A stretch of DNA of 64,000 bases from Cylicocyclus nassatus (taxonomy: Eukaryota; Nematoda; Chromadorea; Rhabditida; Strongylidae): contig CATQJL010000316.1 of assembly GCA_958299035.1 (NCBI GenBank), forward strand, positions 39,048,025 through 39,112,024. Direction: 5' to 3'. A program made the position numbers and the translations under genes. Position 1 is the first letter of the stretch. Each line of letters starts with the position of its first letter. Of the stretch, positions 1-9,931 are shown in pieces. The notes under the pieces were generated by a model, which was given only the letters and a program-made list of their open reading frames with translations, did not search any database and was not told where the DNA came from.

Positions 1-21
1 TATTAGAACTGGTATTGAGGG

Positions 22-87
22 TGTCGCGCACCATTGCGCGACATCGTCCACAGGGACAGATTGCCTGTCGCGCACCATTGCGCGACA
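22..87. repeat. Two identical 22-bp hairpins
   Basis: The palindrome TGTCGCGC-ACCATT-GCGCGACA (8-bp stem, 6-nt loop) occurs at 22-43 and again, identical, at 66-87. The spacing is 44 bp. It may be the end of an inverted-repeat element that continues outside the window. No function is assigned. Confidence 0.6.
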
Positions 88-1853
88 CTGTCGCCTACAT
101 GTTAAGGTATATTACGTTGAGGTTAAGCATACTTTGGGCTTTGTGAATACGTGTTTGCTTTTTCAAGTAAATTTTACCCTTAGGATTCCTTGATGCTTGC
201 AACTAACTAAGCCTGCCCCTCTGCACTCGTCCGCGCTTCCCAAAAAGACATCCAAAAAGCAAGTTTCTTGCGATTTTAGTGCTTTTGAAATTTTGAAATG
301 GGGAACGCGAAAAACGCGAAAATCACGAAACCTGCAACTAAAATCTAACTGGACGTCGACCAAGCAAGCTCAGGCAGATTATTAACACCAGAAAAGTCAT
401 TCGCTTTCCCATTTTTGTTCCCTTCAAAATTCTTTTGACCTTGCCAATAAAGTGATGTATGAAATATGTGTGTTCCAGATTTATGCAGAAGGATCGAAGT
501 ACTAAGGAAACTCTTCAAAACTTTTCATGAAAAGGAACGTTCCTTTAGAACCAAAGCGAGTGAAGAAGCAGCGCCTAAGTAACCCCGTATGCTTCAGTGT
601 GCACTTTCATGAGTTTTCTTTGTTAAGAAAGAAGAAAAGAGGATCAGATTCCTTAGCGAAAACAGAATTCGAAGAAGTCCAGGTAGTGAGACGTCCTGCG
701 AGATCTGCGGGCCGAAGGAAAAGTGCTCTACATTGGAAACAAGAGCACAAAATGGAATCACCGGTACTTGTGTTCATTTTCATTTTGACCATATTCACAT
801 CTCCACATCCGTAGACCAGTTAACCAAATCTTCTTGGTGAGCACAAAAAGTCGTTCTGAGACAACGTGATGACCTTGTCTACTATTCCGTATTTCAATAG
901 AGTTTGCAGCTCTGGTTCAATGGTGCCGATTGAAAAAAAAATGATTTCAGACTCATATCTCCAACCTTCATGTACTCTTAAGTCGTAAGAAATCTAATAA
1001 AATTGATTCTGAGGTGTGATTTAGTTGTTGACAAATTGTAAGAGTAAATCCCGTTATGAATGCGAAACACTTGTTATTTCATTGAAAGTGCGTTGAAATC
1101 GGAATATTAGGTTAATGCAAAAGTGATGAGCGTTTCTTCTGCTACGCCGCAGTCTGGAAATAAGAAACGCATGAGAGCACCATTCGAAAGCAAAGCATGC
1201 TCTACAAAACTATACCACATATCCGCCCATATCGCAGCCCGCATAAATTTCAAAATCAAAATCAAAAAAATCTAGGCTTATTGGTTTCAGCTTAGAAAAA
1301 TCCTGCAAATTTCCTATTTGTTCAGCATACATTACGCGCACACAGGCATTCATTATTGTAATCGCTATTTTTTCACTCATATTGAGGGAAAAAATGACCA
1401 AAGATTGGCCACTCGCGCTCTAGTTTCACATGTATACCTGTAGTCCACGAACTTTGGGAGGACGAGTGTGCTCATGCAAATGTTCCTGTACGTACCTTAG
1501 TCACCGAAAAATATCACTTTCAACACAAAAAACTGAAGAAGACGACATCATATGTTTAGCCCAACTTTGTTTCTTAACTTCTGGCCTCAAAAAAACCCCA
1601 GCGACTGCAACCAAGTACTCATCATGCGACTACTAAATAATGGCCGAGTGGGATGCTTGCAACAGTTTTCTTAACGGAAATCGTTTTTTGAGATTAAGTA
1701 CGTTTCAATTCGGCTTCATTCTTGAGGTGGATCACGATAAGAGATTTTGGTGTTTGTTGGGATAATTCATGCTCAACATTTACACGCGTTTGTCGCACAT
1801 AGGGAACTTTTGCACCGACCACTTTTCTCCACTCATCTCTCGGTTCATTTCAG
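88..1853. other. Stretch without a convincing gene
   Basis: Several open frames of 60-95 codons occur here, for example 527-814 on the plus strand. None has a clear domain or a consistent set of splice sites. The 527-814 frame begins with a basic Lys/Arg-rich segment and could hide a short exon, but no exon joins it in phase to a neighbour. I see no RNA gene. Confidence 0.4.
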
Positions 1854-1904
1854 AGTGCTAGACGTGGTGGAATGACTCCGAAAAAAGAGGACAAGATGAC
1901 AATT
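1854..1904 (+). CDS. Candidate first exon of the 13-14 kb gene
   Basis: A strong acceptor (TTCATTTCAG) is followed by 51 open bases and a strong donor (GTGAGT). The exon reads SARRGGMTPKKEDKMTI and both ends are phase 0. All exons of the gene at 13163-14459 are also phase 0, so the two could join directly. The ATG at 1872 lies 18 bases after the acceptor, so the acceptor could be a spliced-leader trans-splice site with the protein starting MTPKKEDK. The intervening 11.3 kb consists largely of transposable elements. The link is inferred from phase, strand and Lys/Glu-rich composition only. Confidence 0.4.
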
Positions 1905-2156
1905 GTGAGTTGTGGATTTTAGCAGATAGAGAACAATGTGCTGCCGTAAGGGGATGTCCCATGCAGACATTTGCAGTAATTACACACCTCTTGCATCTAT
2001 AAGATGCGTACTTGTTGCAGGTGTTTGCGCGAAACCTTCTCTTCCGGCGACGTATTGTCCTGACCTATTTTTAGTTCTTTTATCTGCTTCTGTCTGGTGA
2101 AAATTCAAGAGATTGTGTGCGCTGTGTGATCTTTGCAAGTTGTGTACTAAGCGCGA

Positions 2157-2791
2157 ATGTACGCTAATTTCAAGCGTACAAGGCGCACCTTCTTCTTTTT
2201 TTCAAGCGAGCCGCTCAGCCTTTTCACTGTATCTGGAAAACATTTATGCCGCACGATTCTGGTAAGCAATATACAGCACGGTAAAGCGTCCTTTAGTCGC
2301 AAACCTTTGGTGTATTTGGGCTGTTCGGTCAAGAAAAAGTACCCCGCGCCTTGTACGGGTGAAATTAGGGTACTTTCAACAACTTACTACAGTGCGGGCC
2401 AAGACTATATGGAAGTTCACCAAAAAATGCTGCAACTCAATCGGTTGCCATTCACTGATTCAAAAACAACTGGTACAGCTGCGTGCATACCTGCCTACTT
2501 TCAATCACAAAAAAGGCTTCGCTTTCGTCTGGTTATTCGGGGAAGCAATCAAAATTCTGATGAGACTGGTCAAAAAACAGTTGGACCTGAAGTTTCTATT
2601 CTTCAAAGCAGTTGCTAGCTTACGAAATTTTTCAGGTACATACACATTCAAAAGCGTTGACCAGTTGTTTTGTCGTGTGCCGTACCTTTATGAAAACCCA
2701 TCTTTTCTTGGTTCAAAGATACTTTCGCACGTATTTTGCTCCTAAAAACTGCGTTTTAATAAAAACCTCTGCAGATTTCGCTTGGCTCTGA
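2157..2791 (+). other. Overlapping open frames of uncertain status
   Basis: Two plus-strand frames overlap for about 260 bases (2157-2618 and 2359-2745), both rich in plausible residues. A TTTTTCAG acceptor at about 2635 opens a third frame that stops near 2791. The 2359-2745 frame has a basic, hydrophobic composition and its codons look more gene-like than random. No family is recognised, and no donor/acceptor pair ties it to the neighbouring exons. It could be a decayed exon or part of an old element. Confidence 0.2.
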
Positions 2792-3007
2792 ATCGAGGGC
2801 TTTTATCTACCTTCTAGCTAAATGACGTAATCAGCAGTAAATTTGATTTTTTGTTGTTGAAGCAAACCCATCGAACTAACCGCAAGCTTAAACTGGGGGT
2901 TCTGCCTTCAAACTTTGTTTGTGACGTTTTTATGAGCGTAAAGAGAAAAGCCATTGTTTGTATGAATGGGAGTCCATAGACCATGGTTACAAATTTCTAT
3001 GGATCCT

Positions 3008-3165
3008 AGCATGCAGGCACATTGGGAAATTAGCCTGCAGAAATTGATGGCAACAAGCCTCAAAGTCAATTCTGGCTCTGCAAATCACCAAGATCATGTG
3101 CTAACAGACGAATGCAAACAGCTGCTCACTTTAGCGAATGACATCGCTGAATCCAAGCAAGGTGG
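3008..3165 (+). CDS. Possible exon, unrecognised
   Basis: The frame from an ATG (MDPSMQAHWEISLQKLMATS) runs about 53 residues to a possible donor (CAAG|GTGGCT) near 3160. The composition is soluble and helix-prone, with a Leu-rich stretch followed by DECKQLLTLANDIAESK. It sits inside the putative 11 kb intron of the first gene on the same strand. The donor is in phase 1, which does not fit the next known exon, so at least one more exon would be needed. No homologue is recognised. Confidence 0.25.
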
Positions 3166-3395
3166 CTTTATAAGATTTCTTGGAATTGCGTAACACCACC
3201 ATTACTTTGCGTAACTTATGTTTCAAGCGAAGCAAGGACTACTTTGTGATCCGTGAGATAGCGTACAGATTCGTTTTTGTTCGAAGAATAATTTTACTTT
3301 ACCTTGCAATGAGGCAGAAAGTACACTGCAGGTCTGCGGTTAGGTTGATGTCAGGTTTGTTCCAACGGCGAAACTTTAGAAACTACATCACCAAG

Positions 3396-4869
3396 CATAT
3401 CTTCGATACATAGAGCCATGTACTCTGGTAACCTTCACTTTGAGCGTCATGATAGAACACAACCTTCACCTGGGGAGAAGTACAGAAGTCATCCGGGGCG
3501 AAGCCCCGGACATTATGACATAACTAATGACTTAACCGTATAGGGATGGATTTAAATGAGGCAAATATAGCAATGACATTCAAAAGAAACTCAAAAAAAC
3601 CGAAGGATTGCATTTTTATGGCCTTTTTTGTTGAGAAAAAGGTTTTTATTTAAAAATTCAATCAAAAACTAGGGAAAAATTCCTCAATTAACCTTTCTTT
3701 GAACTGCGGTTGAATGTTGGAAGTTCATTAAAGCCGCTAGAGTTCAATAAAAACGAAAAACTGCGCTCAAATCTTGCGCAAAGAGTCGCCATATGAATGC
3801 TGGTCTATCTCGTTATGGAGTGATTTTCAAGACCCGTGACGTTGTCAGTGCTCCCGGCCGTCTCATAAGGATCACAACGATATATAATTCTGCAGGATTT
3901 CGTTGAGATCCTGCGAAGATCCACGACCAGAGCCAAATGCCCCGTCGGCTCTGGTCTGTCTCCGCTGCTCGTCTGCGTCTCCGCGCGCTGCGCGCTACCT
4001 CGCTACCTCAAATGCGGGGCGCGGGGCATTTGGCTCTGGTACCCTTTTCTTCGTTGTTCGGAGCCCAATTTCGATAATCTATATATCATATTAAAGCTCT
4101 TGATCTCTATTTTCACGCTGACAACGTCGCGGAACTTCTTTTTAGGATTTAAACGAGAAAGTCTCGAAAAACGGCGTTTTCGAAAACCTCTTGTTTTTTC
4201 TTCAGTTTAACTTTTTTCACTCGGTTTTTTTGTGCATTCTATAGGTCTTGTTTTTGTCTATGATGTAGACAACGTCGCCGAGGTTACTTCTTTGCTTATG
4301 CCGGTTTTTTTTTGTGAAAAATAAGGGCGTTTTTCTTTACCTTGTTCTCTTTCTGTGCTTTTGCAGCGAATTTTTTCCAGCTTGGACGATACTTGCTCAG
4401 AATGATGAGCGGAAGAATCCAGACAACGTCGCAGCGTACGAAACGACTATGCGGGGGGGTGAAAATTTAAAGGACGCATTAGAAAATTAGATTGGCGTCG
4501 ATGTGCAACACAACTTTACAGACATGTTTAACATGTCCAATTGAGTTGTTGACAAGTTCTTCTTCTTTCGGTCTCCCAACTAACGCCACAGCTAAACAGC
4601 TTTTTTGACTGGAAAAGAACTTTGTTGTTGTTGCCACCCAATTTAACCGGCAATCCTGGAGACGAAACTCTGCGTAGGAAACCACCAAGTTAAGGTTTCA
4701 GATTTGGTGATGTGCTAACCTCTGCTTTAGAATTTTCTAAGTTTTCTAACTTTATTTGTATCTCTAAATTTTCGTCTATTTTTCTGAAACAACCTTCACT
4801 TTTTATAGGGGGCAAGAACTCAAACAACTATCACTTTCTAGCCCTTGTCTCTTGACTATCGAAGGTATG
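3396..4869. mobile_element. 1.47 kb non-autonomous DNA transposon, copy A (8-bp TSD)
   Basis: The ends are inverted repeats (CATATCTTCGATA at left, TATCGAAGGTATG at right). The element is flanked by a perfect 8-bp direct repeat TCACCAAG at 3388-3395 and 4870-4877, a target duplication of the size made by hAT- and P-type transposases. No transposase frame is present. A GC-rich internal inverted repeat lies at about 3935-4045 (GAGCCAAATGCCCCG and its complement). The motif GACAACGTCGC occurs at 4120, 4268 and 4422, and in reverse at about 3838. A second copy lies at 9932-12419. Confidence 0.85.
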
Positions 4870-5235
4870 TCACCAAGCCTCTATAAGATGGATACAAGTT
4901 CCAGAAGCAAATTACATGTGTAATTATTTTTAAACTAAAACAAATAAGCGGATTTGATTTTTCAGCAGACACAGCTCGAAGAGCAGTGTTTGACATTTTG
5001 GCTGTGTTTTCTCGTAGAAGTATGGAGGTCAAGAAGTACACTTGTAGATTAGTTTAGGGCAGCCTTGAAAACTCTTTTTTCCCATAATTTCGAAAAAGAG
5101 ATAGGCTCGTTTTCGCAGATGACAAAACTGCTGTTTACACCTTTTCAACAAATTCTACACTAAGTTGACAATCGCGTGAGTTACGGAATTTTCTAAAGTG
5201 GTTCTGTAATACTGTCGGTACCCAGCTTTAGCGTA

Positions 5236-5440
5236 AGGCCCCGGACAGACTTCACGCGATTTGATCGTCGCGACTGAATCGCGACGAGACAACTGTTACA
5301 ACATCATTCCATGCCGAATAACTTGCATTTCGGTTGTGATACCTTTCCAGCCCGAAATTTTTGAATGTGAAATGAAAATGAATGGAAATGTCGGCGATTG
5401 AGTCGCGACGATCAAATCGCGTGAAGCCTGCCCGAAGCCT
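5236..5440. mobile_element. ~205-bp MITE, family M copy 1
   Basis: The inverted ends share TTCACGCGATTTGATCG after an AGGCC(C/T)CGG(A/G)CAG-type tip, with a further TCGCGACT block. Copies occur at 57980-58182 (close to this one) and 31437-31646 (ends only). There is no coding capacity. Confidence 0.75.
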
Positions 5441-5754
5441 AACGAATCATGGGCTCACCTCGTTACACGTATCATCTTGTATGTAAGCACCGGTATTGAA
5501 AGCTAGAAGAGCCCGATGCTGAATTGTTGCATTCTACATGCTTAGCCGCCACTCCTATGTTTTCGTCAAAAACCTTGTCTTGTACTCAAAACTGAATGTT
5601 TCATATGAACTTATAGCCTCTATATCTGCATGAATGCCCTCAGTAGAAAATTCCATTTCTAAACCAATCTGACTGTTTTTCGTTGATGATCGATATCGAA
5701 CATGTTGCTTTTTTGCAAACTTTGGCTACAGCTTTGGCTGGGAGTTGGCATAGA

Positions 5755-5767
5755 GGGGGGGGGGGGG
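5755..5767 (+). repeat. Run of 13 G
   Basis: An uninterrupted G13 tract lies 24 bases upstream of the foldback element at 5792. Similar G-rich tracts are at about 24076, 35878 and 57206. These are low-complexity sequences and assembly lengths may be unreliable. Confidence 0.8.
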
Positions 5768-5791
5768 AAGTGAGCATGCTAGTTACAAATA

Positions 5792-6743
5792 TTAGGTTGT
5801 CCGGAAATTAATGCCCGTTTTGAATTTCAACCGCAATAAGTCATACATCTCTCACTTCTAAATAGGATGCAGAGTACCATTCGATAGAGTAAAGCAATCT
5901 CTACAAAAAGTCCATCTTGCTTTTGCAAGAGCTCTCATCCACCTCGAATTTCGAGCCAAAAACTAAAAAGACTCAGCAGCCCGAAAAATTGAAAAAAAAA
6001 TCGTAACACAGTTCACAAAAATCCTACAAAAATTCTTACTTGCTCACGTAAACACTATCCACATAAAACATCTATATACGCATTTGCCGTATTTTTTCCT
6101 CTGTTAGAAATCAAGAAGCGGAAATTTTCGTGCATTTGCCGAAGTCGTGTTGTGCCGTCCCCACATAGATAGTTGTATACTACAAACCTGTAGAAGTACA
6201 AACGTAAATTCTCAGCTCTCTATAAGCTTTAGTTCTCAAGAAATTTGAATTTTAGCTTGGACCACCCAACTAAGGAAAGCTATATTCGGTATTTCTCGAG
6301 ATCTAAAGCTTGTAAAGAGCTGAAAATTCAAGTCTGTACTTCTACAGGCTTGTGGTATACAACTACCTATGTGGGGATGGCACAGCATCACTTTGGCAAA
6401 TGCACGAAAATTTTCCGTTTTCTTGGTTTCTAAAGGAGGGAAAAATACGGCAAAGGCGTATATGGATGTTTTATGTGGATAGTGTTTACGTGAGCAAGTA
6501 GGAATTTTTGTAGGATTTTTGTGAACTGAGTTACGATTTTTTTCGATTTTTCGGGCTGCTGAGTCTTTTTAGTTTTTGGCTCGAAACTCGAGGTGGATGA
6601 GAGCTCTTGCAAAAGCATGATGAAATTTTTGTAGAGCTTGCTTTGCTCTATCGAATGGTACTCTGCATCCTATTTAGAATTGAGAGGTGTATGACTTATT
6701 GCGGTTGAAATTCAAACCGGGCATTAATTTCCGGACAACCTAA
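5792..6743. mobile_element. Mariner-ended foldback element (0.95 kb)
   Basis: The termini are TTAGGTTGTCCGGAAATTAA and its inverse, flanked by TA on both sides, as expected for Tc1/mariner insertion. The two halves are near-complete inverse copies of each other, so the whole element can fold on itself. Frames inside (for example 6245-6433) are parts of the arms and not genes. No transposase is present. Confidence 0.85.
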
Positions 6744-7525
6744 TACATGTATTCCTCTCAGTCTCGCCGATCTCCAAAAACCGCTCTTGATCTGGTTTCA
6801 ACTTAGGTCTACGCAAATCACCGATTTTGTTCATCACTATAAGATGGTAGGAAGGTAGAGGGTTTCCGGCCTAAAAGTTGAGTTTTCATGAAAAAGGAAA
6901 AAGAAACCAAGAACTCTTTCAATAAGTTGACCAGAGTCGCTGATTTTAGACATATATGAAGTTTTGCACGTTTCATAAGTTATACAGCATATACTGTGAC
7001 AAGTGATTTTTAACTTTCCTTAAAATGTAATCAACACGTTGACGATCAACCGTTTTGGACGAAAATCCCACCAACGTTTTCTGTGCACATTGTGCATGCA
7101 TAAGACGCTTATGCACAAAATCATCATGTGGGAGTCATTTTGACAACAGTTACGAAAACTGCTAACTTCTTTGAAGATTACGAGTATTTCACGCCGTCTT
7201 CCTAAAAATCGAGATAAGAAGATTTTTGAAACTTCTTCCAATAGACCATACAATTGCTATGTTCGTGGGGCTTTTCTTTGATGTAAGGCATCGTTAGATT
7301 AGGTGATTTTCACCAAGTTTTTCCTCAACTCTCAGAACATTTATAGGAAGACTTCGCTATCCTAGAAGAACATAATTAGCATATATTGACTACAGCAAAA
7401 ACGGGTTGAAAACCTGCATCAGCGAAACAAAGCTGCCGCGATTCCCCGTGTTCTAAGGATTCCTTTATACTACAGGGCGCAGCAGCACGTCTTGTCCTGC
7501 GGCGTAGTATGAAGGAACCTTAACC

Positions 7526-7694
7526 TTTGGTTGAACTGGCTTGGCGGCTGGAAGGCGGGGCTTTGTGACCTAATTAAGGCCGTTCGCTCCCGCGACGCAG
7601 TCTGCGTCTCTCTCGCGCGCATGCTCTGATTATTATCTAGCCTTGATTAGGTCACAAAGCCCCACCTTTCGGCCGCCAAGCCAGTTTAATCAAT
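7526..7694. mobile_element. ~170-bp MITE, family H copy 1
   Basis: The inverted ends contain AACTGGCTTGGCGGCTGGAA followed by a shared GGCGGGGCTTTGTGACCTAA block. A second copy is at about 45725-45871. The centre contains GACGCAGTCTGCGTC. Confidence 0.75.
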
Positions 7695-7795
7695 CCTGCT
7701 GCACACTTTCCCAAATTTTTAGAGAACTTTCTCAAGCGGCCTATTTTACAACGATTCTGTATGCTGGAAGTTCCTACCGTAATCTCACAGTAATG

Positions 7796-7828
7796 AAAAG
7801 CGATCGCTGGTTTACAGCGATCGCTTTT
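7796..7828. repeat. Perfect 14-bp stem hairpin
   Basis: The stem AAAAGCGATCGCTG is followed by a GTTTA loop and the exact complement. The stem contains the 8-bp palindrome GCGATCGC in each arm. It is unlikely to be a transcription terminator in a eukaryote. More likely it is the core of a small inverted-repeat element. Confidence 0.7.
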
Positions 7829-8261
7829 CAGCGATCTTATCGCGATCCATGCACGCGCAGACCATTCGTACTTTAACGTCAGTCTGGGTCCCTTCACAAA
7901 ACTGACGCTAAAAGGGGAGGCGTGCAATTGTTACGCTGGTGCCGCAGCCAGCCGCCAGAGCTGGCACTAGCGCCGCGGCTGCGCTACCGTAAGCGCGCTT
8001 TCGTCTCCACAACCTCTCTATGGGAGATTTTCGCAGCAGACTCGCACCTCATCGCGCTGAGGTGCGAGAATTCCCTCAGAGGCCGCGCGATTGCCACATG
8101 GTATATCGATCAGGACAGCAGAAAATTTGTAGTTTATTAATAACTAGTTGGCATAACCGGTCTTGCCCGGTTCATGAGCCACGGAGCCAGAGGAAGGAGG
8201 GGAGCGCATAAAATATGTGTTCTGCTTCAAAACCTATGCCTTTCCATCTTTCGTACCCAGA

Positions 8262-8958
8262 GCTCGGCACGAGCTGGCACCAGTGAAATTTCAAAACGAA
8301 GTCCAGTCCCGTTTGATCTTGAACTCGTACAAAGTCCCCCTTGACCTATTTTGAAGACCCGTTGATTTCAAATTATGTAAAAGTACGTTGTAGGGTTTTC
8401 ATGCATGCTGATTACATGAAACAACTTTTCACAGCTTTTTGAGCTTTTCAAGTGGTTGAATCACATCTCGAGAAGCAGAAAAAGCCGACTTTTCCATTGC
8501 GGAGCAGACCGAGTAATTTTCAAATGGCTATAAAACGCTGAAAAGATAACATTATGAAACTGTTTCTTTTCTGTATGTAAACTTTCACGGTGTAGATACA
8601 TTTTATGTAAAAAAAGCATGAAATTTATGTGAGCAAAGTGTCGGTGCCAGCTCAGCTGGCACCCAGCTGGCACGGTGCCAGCTAATTTAGAAAAAAGTTC
8701 AGCACAGCTTTTATTCACATAGTTTTCATAAATTTTTGGGCCATATTTCGGGTCCACGCACATGCACACATTAAGTTTGGTGTCATATGCGTTTTGGCTG
8801 AAAACAAACCCTTTGTTTGCTTGATGGACAGCATGCCGATGGCATGCCTGCGGCATTCTTGCGGCTCTTCCCTGCCCCGGACCACGGAAAAACGATATCC
8901 CCTTTGTTTTCGCCCAAAAAACGATACCCAGCTTGACCCGGTGCCAGCTGTGCCGAGC
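8262..8958. mobile_element. ~700-bp inverted-repeat element with GCTGGCACC motifs
   Basis: The left end GCTCGGCACGAGCTGGCACC is mirrored by GGTGCCAGCTGTGCCGAGC at the right. An internal palindromic cluster at about 8645-8682 repeats GTGCCAGCTCAGCTGGCACC-like units. No transposase frame is visible. The target duplication is not resolved. Confidence 0.6.
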
Positions 8959-9218
8959 CCTGCTTACAAGGGACGTCCGTTCAATCGAAGTGGTCTTTCC
9001 ATGTAACTCCTATACCACCTTGAAGAGCAATGAAAGATGTGCAAATCTGTTTTCATTATCTGCCAAATGTTTTCTGGACGCCGAATCATGGGCGTTTCTG
9101 GGGTTGAAAATTGAATGCGCAACTTAAACAAAATCCGTCTAGTATTGCTCGAATGATTCAATTTTATTATCGATTCTCTTGATTCAATACGCAACTTCTT
9201 TCTGATACACCCATACTT

Positions 9219-9623
9219 AGAGGTAGTGTCCGGGCAAGTTGGGGCTTTGGGATTTTAGTGCCATGCGAAAGTGGTCCTCCTCAGGCACAACATCGGGCAA
9301 GTGCGACGTCATAACGCTCGACCTAAAGCAAGAAAAACGACCGGAAAGTGGGGAAACTTGCGTCTTGGGGCGGCGTCCTCCGACCTGTTCGAATTTCTGC
9401 TATGCGGCAGAGTACGCATGCTGTCACATTCAAAATCGTAGGGTCTCGCAGTGACTCTGCGTCTCATCCTGGCGGGGACCGTCGAATTTCAAATTGTAAA
9501 GCTTTGGAAAACGCATGTTTTCGCCGTTTCCGCGCCTTCTAATATGGATTTTCACATTCAACGTTGCGGATAACTCTCAAATGGATTTTCTAGAAATCGA
9601 GTTTTCGCCCGGACACTGCCTTT
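9219..9623. mobile_element. ~400-bp MITE, family J copy 1
   Basis: The inverted ends are (A/T)GGCAGTGTCCGGGC-like. An internal block (GCGGCAGAGTACGCATGC) is shared with a related sequence at about 35508. A relative with the ends AAAGGCAGTGTCTCACC lies at 16945-17345. There are no coding frames of note. Confidence 0.7.
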
Positions 9624-9931
9624 AATGCTTTACACAAGCACTGAAAAAAGCGTAACTGTCGATTTACCTAGATTATGCCTTCATTTTCTGCTTCATAATT
9701 CGGCGTCAATTGGCGCTTGGCAGATAATAAGAACAGATCCGGAATCAGCGCTCAATGTTCTTCAAAGCGGTCCTAGGACTACCAAACGGCCCTCCCTCGT
9801 TAAGTAACATTTTATGACTGTTACCATGGTGATACTGAAATTAAGCTACCGGCCTAACCTTGGTCATAATTCACTTGCTCAAAATTTATCTTCTATGCAT
9901 TGACAGCAGAATTTTTACTATGAGTTGGAGC

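Noticed and set aside
22..87. CRISPR-like repeat-spacer pattern
   Set aside because: Only two palindromic copies, in a eukaryotic context and without cas genes.
6245..6618. Open frames inside the foldback at 5792-6743
   Set aside because: They mirror each other in the two arms and have no domain.
7643..8211. Cluster of plus and minus frames of 60-90 codons
   Set aside because: They run through GC-rich inverted repeats. No splice sites or domains.
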